A stretch of DNA of 11,208 bases from Desulfobacula sp. (GTDB lineage Bacteria > Desulfobacterota > Desulfobacteria > Desulfobacterales > Desulfobacteraceae), in assembly GCF_021107415.1 (NCBI RefSeq), contig NZ_JAIOSW010000384.1:1-11208 (forward strand). Direction: 5' to 3'. Of the stretch, positions 1 through 7,198 are shown piece by piece. A model generated the notes under the pieces. It was given only the letters and a program-made list of their open reading frames with translations, made no database searches and was not told the DNA's origin. Numbering within the stretch: the stretch's first letter is position 1; each line of letters begins with the position of its first letter. The position numbers and the translations under genes are program-made.

Positions 1-77
1 CACATGCCCAGAAAATAGGCCAGAAGAATATTACCGATAAATACGGAATTAATAAACAGACTTAATAGATCACCCAT
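1..77 (-). CDS. nqrE: Na+-translocating NADH:quinone reductase subunit E, N-terminus (partial)
   Basis: Only the first 25 codons lie in the window; the gene continues beyond base 1. The peptide begins MGDLLSLFINSVFIGN and goes on into LLAYFLGM, which matches the first membrane helix of NqrE (RnfA homologue). The cut codon 26 begins with TG, which fits the conserved cysteine that in this family binds an iron-sulfur centre between NqrD and NqrE. The start ATG at 77 has a good Shine-Dalgarno sequence (AGGAAGT) just upstream and lies 18 nt after the nqrD stop. It is the fifth nqr gene in the usual A-B-C-D-E order, so nqrF would be expected next, outside the window. NqrE is an integral membrane subunit of the sodium pump. 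Confidence 0.9.
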   Translation of the reverse strand, partial: MGDLLSLFINSVFIGNILLAYFLGM

Positions 78-95
78 GTGCACTTCCTATCTTTT

Positions 96-734
96 TTACT
101 TATATGTTCCGGGTTTCGATATCCCGGGCAGACTGTTTTTCAGCCAGACCAGCAACCCGATAATGAAAAAAGCCCCGGGTGCCAGCACCATGAGGCCCAT
201 GTTCTGGTATCCGGCATCAAAAACAAATTGCGGGATAATGTTGAACCCTAAAAATTTACCCGATCCTAAAAGCTCTCTTATAAAAGCCACTGTAACCAGT
301 ACCAGGCTGTAACCCAGACCGTTTCCAATACCGTCAAAAAAAGAATCCATAGGTTTGTTGGCAAGGGCAAAGGCTTCGGCCCTTCCAAGAACAATACAAT
401 TGGTGATGATCAGACCGACAAAGATAGACAATTGTTTGGAAATATCATAAAAAAAGGCTTTCAATACCTGATCAGTGATAATGACAAGGGAAGAAATAAT
501 AGCAAGCTCCACAATGATCCTGATATTGGATGGGATTCTTTTCCTCAAAGAAGATATGATCAGGCTGGAAAAAGCAGTTACTATTGTCAGGGCAATGCCC
601 ATGACGATGGAAGTGGACATTTTAACCGTGACAGCCAGTGCGGAACAAATTCCCAATACCTGGTAGGCAACGGGATTTTCCTTCCAGATGCCTCTGGTTA
701 CGATCTCTATATAGTTTGTTTTCTCTTCGGACAT
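96..734 (-). CDS. nqrD: Na+-translocating NADH:quinone reductase subunit D
   Basis: This 212-residue protein is a full-length NqrD (RnfE homologue) with about six hydrophobic helices. NqrD and NqrE form an antiparallel pair in the membrane that holds an iron-sulfur centre and forms part of the sodium path. Cys30 (in [10 protein letters not shown]) and Cys113 (in [11 protein letters not shown]) are at the places where the family has its ligand cysteines. The segment [19 protein letters not shown] is typical of NqrD/RnfE. The start ATG at 734 follows an AAGGA about 11 nt upstream, a slightly long spacing. It lies 51 nt after nqrC, the widest gap between nqr genes here, and a short tandem repeat occupies part of that gap. 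Confidence 0.95.
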   Translation of the reverse strand: MSEEKTNYIEIVTRGIWKENPVAYQVLGICSALAVTVKMSTSIVMGIALTIVTAFSSLIISSLRKRIPSNIRIIVELAIISSLVIITDQVLKAFFYDISKQLSIFVGLIITNCIVLGRAEAFALANKPMDSFFDGIGNGLGYSLVLVTVAFIRELLGSGKFLGFNIIPQFVFDAGYQNMGLMVLAPGAFFIIGLLVWLKNSLPGISKPGTYK

Positions 735-774
735 GATGAATACTATCCTTTTTGTCTATTTACTATCTTTTGGG

Positions 775-800
775 TCAGTATCTTTTTAATCAGTATCTTT
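775..800 (-). repeat. 15-nt tandem duplication across the nqrC stop codon
   Basis: On the plus strand TCAGTATCTTT occurs at 775-785 and again at 790-800, a period of 15 nt; a weaker third copy follows at about 760-770. The unit is a multiple of three. Read in the nqrC frame, the copy nearest the gene encodes KDTD then a stop, and the next copies encode KDTDPKDSK then a second stop. The sequence suggests local duplication at the 3' end of nqrC, which gave the gene an earlier stop. Confidence 0.7.
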
Positions 801-1538
801 ATTGGGGCTCATTTTTTTTGCTTTAAGCTGTTTCTGCCTGAAGGTAATGGACACGGAATCATATTTGATCAGGGTCTGTTTTATCCCTTGTGAAAGATAT
901 TTGCCGGTTAGTGTCGCCCCTGAAATTCCGTCCACATAATGGGCTTGTTCGTCTTTGGGAAGATTTGTGGCCTTTCCTTTGGCAATGCCCACTGAAACAA
1001 ATTTGTTCTGGGAGTTTAATATTTTCTTGCCTTTAAAGTTTTTCTGAAACCAGGCACTTTCTATTTCACCGCCTAACCCCGGGGTTTCCGAATGGCTGAA
1101 AATTGAGAATCCTGATATGGTCTGGCCATCATTTTCAAAGGCGAGATACCCTTGTATTTTCCCCCATAATCCTCGGCTGTTGATGGGAAGGATATACCCT
1201 TTTATCACTATATCCCCCTGGCCGGCCTTCTGAAAAAAATAGAGGTTCAAAGCATTGGGGACATAATTTCCAATGATTTTCCCCTGGTCATCGACCATTA
1301 CTTCCTTGATACGGGCATCATAAAGTTCATTTATTTTTTCTTTGGACGGCTTTTTATGGCCGATAAGGTTAGCAGCTTTGAGTATATTGATTTTTTTGTC
1401 AAGTTCCATATTGGCCACCTGAAATCCTTTTAACCCGCCTGCAGCAGCCGTAATTAAAAGGCTGCAGATGATAGAGAGCAGCAGGGCAAACACGATGACA
1501 TTTTTCTTGCTGTTTTTATCAAAGGGTTGATCAGACAT
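786..1538 (-). CDS. nqrC: Na+-translocating NADH:quinone reductase subunit C (FMN-binding)
   Basis: This 250-residue NqrC (RnfG homologue) carries a covalently bound FMN in the electron chain of the pump. It has one N-terminal membrane helix at about residues 13-33, then a large soluble domain on the outer face. The FMN attachment motif Dxx(S/T)GAT is present as DGISGAT, residues 204-210, making Thr210 the expected flavin-linked residue; a separate flavin transferase (ApbE) would be needed and is not in the window. ETPGLGGEIE (151-160) is another family signature. The length is close to the usual 250-260 residues and exceeds the usual RnfG length. The start ATG at 1538 has AAAGGAT upstream and overlaps the end of nqrB by 8 nt, suggesting coupled translation. 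The 3' end carries a small tandem duplication. Confidence 0.95.
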   Translation of the reverse strand: MSDQPFDKNSKKNVIVFALLLSIICSLLITAAAGGLKGFQVANMELDKKINILKAANLIGHKKPSKEKINELYDARIKEVMVDDQGKIIGNYVPNALNLYFFQKAGQGDIVIKGYILPINSRGLWGKIQGYLAFENDGQTISGFSIFSHSETPGLGGEIESAWFQKNFKGKKILNSQNKFVSVGIAKGKATNLPKDEQAHYVDGISGATLTGKYLSQGIKQTLIKYDSVSITFRQKQLKAKKMSPNKDTD

Positions 1539-2691
1539 TGGGTATCCTTTTTGATGCCTTATATTTAATCACAATATGATCCAGCATCGGAGCAAACACA
1601 TTCATAAAAAGAATGGCCAGCATAGTACCTTCGACAAAAGCCGGGTTGACCACCCGGATGATAACGGTTAAAAATCCGATTAAAAAACCGAAGATCCACC
1701 GTCCAGGGTTGGTGCCCGGGGCACTGACAGGGTCCGTAGCCATAAATGATATGCCGAATAAAAATCCACCGGCGCAAAGGTGGAATAAAGGGCCTGCATT
1801 CATCCAGGAGTCAGATCCACCCGGAATCAGATAAAAAATGATGGAGGTAACAATTAATCCAACACCCCCCCCGATAATAATCCTGAAGTTTGCAATCTTT
1901 GTGATGATCAGGAACAACGCCCCAAGGATACAGCATAAAGCTGAAGTTTCTCCAATACTTCCCGGTACAAACCCAAGAAAAAGATTGGATAAGCTAAAGC
2001 CGTCACCTGCAAGAGCCGTTGTAATTTTTTCACCTTCCGGGGCCAGAATAGACAGTGCGGTGGCCCCGCTGAAACCATCCACTGAATTTTTTACCGCCAC
2101 CCAGACATCTCCGGACATGGAAACAGGATAAGAGAAAAATAAAAAGGCTCTCCCTGTCAGTGCCGGGTTTAAAAAGTTTCTTCCGGTTCCGCCAAACACT
2201 TCTTTGCCGATAACCACACCAAATGAAATTCCCACGGCCACCTGCCATAAAGGAATGGTTGGAGGAAGGGTTAAGGGAAATAAAAGCCCTGTAACAAGAA
2301 ACCCTTCACTGATTTTATGTCTCCGGATGGTGGCAAAGACAATTTCCCAGAAAAACCCCACCCCATAAGAGACAATGATGATGGGTAAAACATATCGTGA
2401 CCCCAGCAGGAAAGACTGAAAAAAAGTATAGGATTCCCCCCGGGCAAGTCCTGCCTGAAAACCAGTGTTGTAAATACCAAATACCAGTACGGGCAGAAGG
2501 GCAATGAGGACAAAACTCATAAACCGTTTCAGGTCAAGGTTGTCTCTCACAAACGGACTGAATTGGATTTTTGGTGACGGGAAAAAGAAAAATGTTTTTG
2601 TGGCATCAAAAAGAGGCGCCAGTCTGTTGAGTTTTCCCGAGCCTGTAAAATATTTTTCACTCAGATCCAGTAGTTTCTTTAAAGGATGCAT
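1531..2691 (-). CDS. nqrB: Na+-translocating NADH:quinone reductase subunit B
   Basis: NqrB (RnfD homologue) is the large membrane subunit with around ten helices. It binds covalent FMN and, in known complexes, riboflavin, and contributes to sodium transport. I chose the start at 2691 (MHPLKKLLDLSEKYF), giving 386 residues, because NqrB proteins begin with this kind of segment (xLKKFLxxxxxxFxxGGKL). A longer reading from 2730 adds 13 residues inside nqrA. The FMN site DGFSGAT is clear, with the acceptor Thr at about residue 211 from this start. FGGTGRNFLNPAL and FMATDPVSAPGT are family signatures. It begins 4 nt after the nqrA stop. The Shine-Dalgarno is oddly placed: AGGGG lies almost against the ATG and AGGA lies 14 nt away, so the start is the least certain point. 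Confidence 0.93.
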   Translation of the reverse strand: MHPLKKLLDLSEKYFTGSGKLNRLAPLFDATKTFFFFPSPKIQFSPFVRDNLDLKRFMSFVLIALLPVLVFGIYNTGFQAGLARGESYTFFQSFLLGSRYVLPIIIVSYGVGFFWEIVFATIRRHKISEGFLVTGLLFPLTLPPTIPLWQVAVGISFGVVIGKEVFGGTGRNFLNPALTGRAFLFFSYPVSMSGDVWVAVKNSVDGFSGATALSILAPEGEKITTALAGDGFSLSNLFLGFVPGSIGETSALCCILGALFLIITKIANFRIIIGGGVGLIVTSIIFYLIPGGSDSWMNAGPLFHLCAGGFLFGISFMATDPVSAPGTNPGRWIFGFLIGFLTVIIRVVNPAFVEGTMLAILFMNVFAPMLDHIVIKYKASKRIPNV

Positions 2692-2695
2692 ACCC

Positions 2696-4033
2696 CTATT
2701 CTTTGTCCTTATAATGAGCGTCCATTCCATGGAACAATAATTTTGTCAGTTCGATTTTCGAGGGGCAGGCATATGAGCACAGACCGCAGTGGCAGCAATC
2801 CAGCAGACCATAACTCAATGCATCCTCGATTTCATCGCTTAGCAATGCTTTTATAATAAAATTGGGCATCAGATCAACGGGGCAGATGTTAACGCAACAG
2901 CCGCAATTGATACAGGCTCTTTCTTCTCCATGCAGGTTACAGTCAAGCTCTTTCGGTGTTTTGGTCAGACAGGAAAAAAATGTTTTGGAGACAGTGGGTT
3001 TTGTCAATCCCGGCTGAATAAATCCGAACAGCTCCTCTTTTTGATTGTCTTTGATAATGTTCAAGGTGTTTTCAAAAAATCCGATATGGGTTTGTGGATC
3101 AACAGATCTGCCATTGAAGCGGCCTGTTGTAATAAGGCTGTTCTCATCCAGGTTTCCTATAAGATTTTTGACAGGTGCTCCCTGACGGGTGATAATATGA
3201 GGTTTTTTATCATTTGACCTTGTAATCGTCACCACTCTTTTTACTGGATACCTGCCGGTTAAGAGGAATTTTGCAACCAGTATCAGATGCTCTGCAGAAA
3301 TGCACCAGGAGCGATTTTCTTCCCGGGTTCTTTTTAATTGATACAAAACAACCCCAGGGTCCCAGGCCGGATAAAAATCAGGAACAATATGGGTGATATG
3401 CTCTTTAAACCCATTGAGTCTATCCAGGCTGTCCAGATTATCCCGGCGTGATGTCACGATGATACGTTTTGACAATAAGCTTAAAATTTTTATGCCGAAT
3501 TCAAAAGAATTAATATTGTTTTCCAATATTACCCGTGGATGAGGGGAAAACAGGTCATTTCCATTTAGAGAAACGATGATCATGGGAGGCTCATGGTTTT
3601 CATCGGCTGTATCTTTAAACGGGAACTCCCGGAAACACTGCCAAAGCCCGCCTTCCTGTAATAGTTTTATGATTTTTGATCTGGGAACCGTATCAATACT
3701 TTCTAAAGGCAATGTTTCAAATTGAATGAATTCATTCTTTTTATCAAGACCAATCACTACCTCAAGCAATCTTCTGCGTTCTCCAAAAACAATATGTTTA
3801 ACAATTCCGGTGCCGGGAGCCACATAACGGATGCGTTTGTTTCTCTTGTCACAAAATAGAGGTGTACCTGTTTTTACGGGGTCATTCTCCTTAACCAGAA
3901 GTTTGGGGCGGATATAAGGGATATCCATGGCAGACACGGCCACCGTCTCAGGCTCTGGGATCTGAATAACACTCATATCCGGCATCCCGGCAAGTATTGT
4001 TTTATACCCTTTTGAAATTATAATATTTTTCAT
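2696..4033 (-). CDS. nqrA: Na+-translocating NADH:quinone reductase subunit A with two ferredoxin-type cysteine motifs
   Basis: This 445-residue protein matches NqrA along its whole length. It has an N-terminal ISKGYKTILAGMP segment and a lipoyl-like region YVAPGTGIVKHI (70-81). EGGLWQCFREFPF lies at 127-139, LLTGRYPVKRVV at 257-268, and ELFGFIQPG followed by SKTFFSCL near 334-356. NqrA is the peripheral cytoplasmic subunit associated with quinone reduction. Unusually, the C-terminal part holds two complete CxxCxxCxxxCP motifs, C374-C377-C380-C384 and C413-C416-C419-C423, the pattern that binds two [4Fe-4S] clusters in RnfC. In the standard Vibrio-type NqrA only the last two of these cysteines remain. 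The gene follows the chemoreceptor by 14 nt and has no recognisable Shine-Dalgarno before its ATG. RnfC is an unlikely alternative because the NqrA-specific segments are present. Confidence 0.93.
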   Translation of the reverse strand: MKNIIISKGYKTILAGMPDMSVIQIPEPETVAVSAMDIPYIRPKLLVKENDPVKTGTPLFCDKRNKRIRYVAPGTGIVKHIVFGERRRLLEVVIGLDKKNEFIQFETLPLESIDTVPRSKIIKLLQEGGLWQCFREFPFKDTADENHEPPMIIVSLNGNDLFSPHPRVILENNINSFEFGIKILSLLSKRIIVTSRRDNLDSLDRLNGFKEHITHIVPDFYPAWDPGVVLYQLKRTREENRSWCISAEHLILVAKFLLTGRYPVKRVVTITRSNDKKPHIITRQGAPVKNLIGNLDENSLITTGRFNGRSVDPQTHIGFFENTLNIIKDNQKEELFGFIQPGLTKPTVSKTFFSCLTKTPKELDCNLHGEERACINCGCCVNICPVDLMPNFIIKALLSDEIEDALSYGLLDCCHCGLCSYACPSKIELTKLLFHGMDAHYKDKE

Positions 4034-4047
4034 AGATTTAAAAATTT

Positions 4048-5703
4048 TTATTCTATTGTGAAGTGATCCACCATCTCATGAAGTTTTTTTGCCAGATGGG
4101 AAAGCTGTTCAGAGCTTTGGGCAATACGGGTCGAATTGGATGATATCTGGGAAATTGATTGACTGGCATCATTTACATCCCGGGCAATTTCAGTCGATGC
4201 AATGGATGTGTTTGCAATATTTGAACTGACTTCCTGGACCGCATCCGCACCCTGGGATACATTGTCGTCTATTTCGGAAATGGTGCTTGTCTGCTCATCA
4301 ACTGCAGCAGATATATTTTTAACAATATCATTGACGTCATTGATTATTTTCGCGATTTCCTTAATATCTTCAACCGTGGATGAGGTTGATCCCTTTATCC
4401 AGTCGATATTTTTTTTTATTTGTTCTGTGGCCTCTGTCGTCTGATTGGCAAGGCTTTTTATTTCATTTGCAACAACGGCAAACCCTTTTCCAGCTTCTCC
4501 GGCCCTGGCTGCTTCAATGGTTGCATTCAAAGCCAGAAGATTGGTCTGCTCCGAGATATCAGTGATGGCTTCAGAAACCTGACCGATTTTACGGACAGCA
4601 TTTCCTAGATCATCCACTCTTGAGGAGGCAGAATCAACTCTTTCAACTGCTTTATCGGAAATATGACTGGCTTTGTCAGCGTTTTGTGCGATTTTTTTGC
4701 TGGTTTCACTCATCCGGGATGTGGATTCGGCAATCTGCTGAGTGTTTGCTGTCAGCTCCTCCATAGCAGCTGCCACTGCATTCATGTCTTCGCTCATGGT
4801 TTCGGCACGCTGGGTAATATTTATGGTTTTTTCAGCAGAACTGTCAGTCTCTTGGGAAAGTTCTGTGGCAACACTGTTCATATCGGTTGAAGAGTTGTTC
4901 AGACCCTGGGCTTCCTGGTATATATTTTTCATATTTTCCTGCAGGGATTGGGCAAAAATGTTCAGATTATACCCTAAAAAATCCAATTCATCGAGCTCGT
5001 TTTTTGGCTTGTCTGCTGTTTTAAACCTTCTGGTCAGATCCCCGGAGCTCATCTCCTTGGCTGTGTCAGAGGACTGCAAGAGGTTTTTGACAATGGAGCG
5101 AATTTGAAGGATACTGATGACCATGAGAATGATGCCGATAATCAAGCCAAAGGTTTGAAAGAGAATCAGGCGCTGTACTTTTTTTTCTGAAGAATTCTGG
5201 AGCATCACGACGGCTGTATTCATTTCATTTAAAAGGTTCAAGTTATTATTTTTAATAAATTTCAGACTTTTAGCTGCACTTTCGTTTCCAGAAAGGGCAG
5301 TCTTCATATGGACTGAAAAATCACTCCAGATTTTTTTTACTTTATTGAGCTGGGAAAGAGCGGGTTCAGAAGCTTTGGGGCAGGTCGCATATGCTCCTTT
5401 CAGATCCAGAGATAACGGTGCCTTCCCTGAATCAGCCAGGGCAGACAGGGTAATATCAAATATTTTTATTGTATTGTCTGCACTTGAATTTAATTGTTTT
5501 TTTCCCTTTGATTCTGTTGCCCCGGAAAATAAAAAGAGTTCTTTGGACATTTTTTGAGAAAGCATACGTTGACGCCCGGCAAGGTTGATAACAAGACCAT
5601 CAGCTTTTTGTGCCGAAGTGGTGTACCAGGTAACCAGAAACATGGATAAAATGATAAACGACAATCCTGCGACAATCAAACCTAATTTGTATCTTATAGC
5701 CAT
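4048..5703 (-). CDS. Methyl-accepting chemotaxis protein with PilJ/NarX-type sensor domain
   Basis: This 551-residue transmembrane chemoreceptor has a first membrane helix at about 7-28. A sensor region opening with [16 protein letters not shown] (37-52) follows, the hallmark of the PilJ/type IV pili methyl-accepting N-terminal domain and related to the NarX P-box. A second helix lies at 179-199, then a HAMP-like linker near 200-260 and a long coiled-coil signalling domain. The conserved hairpin tip that contacts CheA and CheW is at about 383-412 ([20 protein letters not shown]). There is no C-terminal CheR-docking pentapeptide. The start ATG at 5703 follows a good AAGGAT. The ligand is unknown; nitrate or nitrite is a guess from the NarX likeness. 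It sits directly upstream of nqrA on the same strand and is probably cotranscribed with the pump genes. Confidence 0.92.
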   Translation of the reverse strand: MAIRYKLGLIVAGLSFIILSMFLVTWYTTSAQKADGLVINLAGRQRMLSQKMSKELFLFSGATESKGKKQLNSSADNTIKIFDITLSALADSGKAPLSLDLKGAYATCPKASEPALSQLNKVKKIWSDFSVHMKTALSGNESAAKSLKFIKNNNLNLLNEMNTAVVMLQNSSEKKVQRLILFQTFGLIIGIILMVISILQIRSIVKNLLQSSDTAKEMSSGDLTRRFKTADKPKNELDELDFLGYNLNIFAQSLQENMKNIYQEAQGLNNSSTDMNSVATELSQETDSSAEKTINITQRAETMSEDMNAVAAAMEELTANTQQIAESTSRMSETSKKIAQNADKASHISDKAVERVDSASSRVDDLGNAVRKIGQVSEAITDISEQTNLLALNATIEAARAGEAGKGFAVVANEIKSLANQTTEATEQIKKNIDWIKGSTSSTVEDIKEIAKIINDVNDIVKNISAAVDEQTSTISEIDDNVSQGADAVQEVSSNIANTSIASTEIARDVNDASQSISQISSNSTRIAQSSEQLSHLAKKLHEMVDHFTIE

Positions 5704-5753
5704 TATTGTATCCTTATTTTGAGGGATTTGAGAAAAATATATTTTAACTTACC

Positions 5754-5792
5754 ATAAAAAGCCTTAGGGTTCAACAGATCTTGATTAGGCTT
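5754..5792 (-). terminator. Terminator-like hairpin in the leader of the chemoreceptor-nqr unit (tentative)
   Basis: AAGCCT (5759-5764) pairs with AGGCTT (5787-5792). An inner pair TCAA/TTGA (5771-5774 and 5781-5784) extends it across an asymmetric internal loop. In the minus direction the hairpin is followed by a short T run (TTTTTA). It lies about 50 nt before the chemoreceptor start. It could be an attenuator, a second-line terminator for read-through from the cyclophilin gene, or chance. No known riboswitch class was recognised. Confidence 0.3.
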
Positions 5793-5841
5793 GATTTTCC
5801 TTTTTATCTGGATTTAGAATAACGAAAATTATTTTATAAAT

Positions 5842-5878
5842 AAAAAGGCCGGATCTGTTTCGCAGATCCGGCCTTTTT
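5842..5878 (-). terminator. Strong bidirectional intrinsic terminator after the cyclophilin gene
   Basis: A perfect 11-bp stem, GGCCGGATCTG (5847-5857) with CAGATCCGGCC (5863-5873), encloses a 5-nt loop. It is flanked by A5 and T5 runs that extend the pairing to 16 bp and supply a U-tract in either direction. It lies 39 nt after the stop of the minus-strand cyclophilin gene. It should separate that gene from the chemoreceptor-nqr unit, which would then need a promoter between about 5704 and 5841. I could not identify a convincing one there. Confidence 0.92.
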
Positions 5879-5916
5879 ATTATTTATTGTCCTGTTGGTA
5901 TTTTTACAGGATTTTT

Positions 5917-6447
5917 TTATGCTTTTGGAAGTTTTGGGAACTGCTTATTCAATATTTTATTCCATTCATCCAATTGGGCTTTGTTTTGTTTAAACAAAGA
6001 ACCCACATTTCCTTTAATGGTGATCTTTTCTATGGTATCACCCTGGGCAATGCTGTCCACAACTTTCTGGTCTTCATCACTTGCAACAACACCAAAAACA
6101 GTGTGCATGCCGTTTAAATGAGGGGTCGGACCATGGGTGATGAAAAACTGGCTGCCGTTTGTTCCAGGGCCTGCATTGGCCATGGAAAGGATGCCGGGTT
6201 TGTCATGCTTCAGGTCTTTTTTGCATTCATCCTTAAATTCATATCCGGGCCCGCCTGTTCCATTTCCATGGGGACATCCACCCTGGATCATGAAGTCTGC
6301 GATGACACGATGAAATTTAAGACCGTTATAATATTCCCTTTTTGCAAGATTTGTAAAATTACTACAGGTAACAGGAGTTTGGTCTGTAAATAATTTTATG
6401 TTAATGGTACCTTTGCTTGTTTCGAAAATTGCTGTTAGGTCAGGCAT
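5917..6447 (-). CDS. Cyclophilin-type peptidyl-prolyl cis-trans isomerase (cytoplasmic)
   Basis: This 176-residue cyclophilin catalyses cis-trans isomerisation of peptide bonds before proline. The core motifs are present: [13 protein letters not shown] (45-57) with catalytic Arg47, then [11 protein letters not shown], and [16 protein letters not shown] (89-104). LNGMHTVFG (111-119) has histidine where cyclosporin-binding forms have tryptophan. There is no signal peptide, so it should be cytoplasmic (PpiB-like). A basic tail of about 30 residues follows the fold. I chose the ATG at 6447 because a strong AAAGGAG lies just upstream and [13 protein letters not shown] is the normal cyclophilin beginning; an in-frame ATG at 6486 would add 13 residues and falls within the likely promoter. 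It appears to be monocistronic, with its own promoter and terminator. Confidence 0.95.
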   Translation of the reverse strand: MPDLTAIFETSKGTINIKLFTDQTPVTCSNFTNLAKREYYNGLKFHRVIADFMIQGGCPHGNGTGGPGYEFKDECKKDLKHDKPGILSMANAGPGTNGSQFFITHGPTPHLNGMHTVFGVVASDEDQKVVDSIAQGDTIEKITIKGNVGSLFKQNKAQLDEWNKILNKQFPKLPKA

Positions 6448-6485
6448 ATTTTTCTCCTTTTTTATTAAAAAAATAAATATGGTCA

Positions 6486-6513
6486 AATTTAAGGCCTAGT
6501 TTATATTTGTCAA
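6486..6513 (-). promoter_or_regulatory. Likely sigma-70-type promoter for the cyclophilin gene
   Basis: On the minus strand a perfect -35 TTGACA (plus-strand 6508-6513) is followed after 16 nt by TAAATT (6486-6491), which matches four of six -10 consensus bases. Transcription would start near 6479, leaving a leader of roughly 30 nt with the strong ribosome site before the ATG at 6447. It is the only clear promoter match seen by eye in the window. Confidence 0.55.
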
Positions 6514-6550
6514 ATAAAAAAAGGGGATGGGCGGAGGGAATCACAAGTAG

Positions 6551-6581
6551 GATTGAAACTGTTTCATCAACTGTTTCGATC
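6551..6581. repeat. Inverted and direct repeat just after the yaiI-like stop
   Basis: GATTGAAAC (6551-6559) is an imperfect inverted repeat of GTTTCGATC (6573-6581), matching at 8 of 9 positions. On the minus strand the same stretch has GAAACAGTT twice with a 12-nt period. It begins 2 nt after the yaiI-like stop codon. No T run follows, so it is a poor terminator. It may be a deletion scar or a transcript-end hairpin. Confidence 0.4.
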
Positions 6582-6583
6582 GC

Positions 6584-6928
6584 CTAACTATTTTTGAAAT
6601 CTCTCATGTTCAGACGCTCTCTAATATCGTCCGAAGAATACAGTTCTCCTCGAGAGTTGAGTGCATCTCCCCCCTTTTCTAAAATCAGGGCTGCCAAAGG
6701 GATATCGCTTGTAATGACAAGATCACCCGTGACAAGCCTCTTGAGAATCTCTTTGTCAGCGACATCAAAACCAGATGCGACTTGCAGCATTTTAATACAA
6801 CGCGACCGTGGTACAGTTAAGGGGTGATTTGCGACAAACGTGAGTTGTACACCGGTGCGCTCAGCCGCTCTGAATAAAATATTTCTAATCACCACCGGGC
6901 ATGCATCTGCATTCACCCATATCTTCAT
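6584..6928 (-). CDS. yaiI: YaiI/YqxD family protein (UPF0178, DUF188), C-terminally truncated
   Basis: This 114-residue protein aligns with the first three quarters of the YaiI family, whose members usually have about 150 residues. Visible family motifs are IWVNADACP (3-11), [11 protein letters not shown] (32-42), [11 protein letters not shown] (51-61), [13 protein letters not shown] (68-80) and RERLNMRDF (103-111). The reading then ends at KNS and stop, losing about 35-40 C-terminal residues. The first acidic residue of the normal WVDADACP motif is Asn6 here. The family has a PIN-like nuclease fold with no settled substrate, so losing a presumed metal-binding acid may matter. The ATG overlaps the upstream stop codon (TAATG), showing translational coupling; its own ribosome site is weak. 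It may be expressed, but the C-terminal loss suggests a degrading gene. Confidence 0.85.
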   Translation of the reverse strand: MKIWVNADACPVVIRNILFRAAERTGVQLTFVANHPLTVPRSRCIKMLQVASGFDVADKEILKRLVTGDLVITSDIPLAALILEKGGDALNSRGELYSSDDIRERLNMRDFKNS

Positions 6929-7197
6929 TACAGGCTCACTCGTGCCACGTAAACAGCACCTTCAGACGAACCACCGGTTAAAGGATTATCAAACTCAATG
7001 GTTTGTGAGTCAGCACTTTCAAACACCATACCCAGGAGGTTGGTAAAAGAGTCTTCGAGGAAACCATCTGCCCAGAGGCCAAACACTCCACCAGGTTTCA
7101 AATGCTGTGCCAGCTCCTCCTCGGTATAAAAACGTGAATTCGTTTGGTGTAATACGTTCTTCGGCCAAAAATCTAATTCCTCGTACATCAAACTCAT
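6928..7197 (-). CDS. Spermidine-synthase-like gene with a large in-frame internal deletion (remnant)
   Basis: The open frame encodes 89 residues. [10 protein letters not shown] resembles the usual N-terminus of a spermidine-synthase-like family of around 220 residues (M-x-L-x-F-E-E-L-D). From about residue 11 the sequence jumps to the family's C-terminal part: [16 protein letters not shown] (12-27), [13 protein letters not shown] (33-45) and [13 protein letters not shown] (74-86). The S-adenosylmethionine-type nucleotide-binding core expected between them is missing, so a catalytic role is improbable. The start and stop remain in one frame, and AAAGG lies 7 nt before the ATG. The gene begins 1 nt after the truncated DUF1456 gene and its stop overlaps the yaiI-like start. 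The family assignment rests on recalled motifs; an alternative is a short independent protein. Confidence 0.6.
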   Translation of the reverse strand: MSLMYEELDFWPKNVLHQTNSRFYTEEELAQHLKPGGVFGLWADGFLEDSFTNLLGMVFESADSQTIEFDNPLTGGSSEGAVYVARVSL

Positions 7198-7198
7198 T

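Noticed and set aside
432..893. A 153-codon plus-strand open frame opposite nqrD and nqrC
   Set aside because: It is antisense to two clear genes, resembles no family and has no ribosome site; its composition is what the opposite strand of membrane-protein codons gives.
2692..2730. Longer nqrB start at 2730
   Set aside because: The extra 13 residues lie inside nqrA and do not resemble known NqrB N-termini, whereas the ATG at 2691 begins a typical one.
1..4033. The operon as an Rnf complex instead of Nqr
   Set aside because: NqrA-specific segments, the NqrB N-terminal extension and the NqrC length fit Nqr; only the cysteine motifs in NqrA recall RnfC.
4742..5107. A 121-codon plus-strand open frame opposite the chemoreceptor gene
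   Set aside because: It lies wholly within a conserved coding region on the other strand, with low-complexity Ser/Phe content and no recognisable motif.
6448..6486. Longer cyclophilin start at 6486
   Set aside because: The added residues are non-homologous and overlap the likely -10 element; the ATG at 6447 has a strong ribosome site and a normal beginning.
6541..6581. A CRISPR array
   Set aside because: Only one repeat-like end is present, with no regularly spaced copies and no cas gene.
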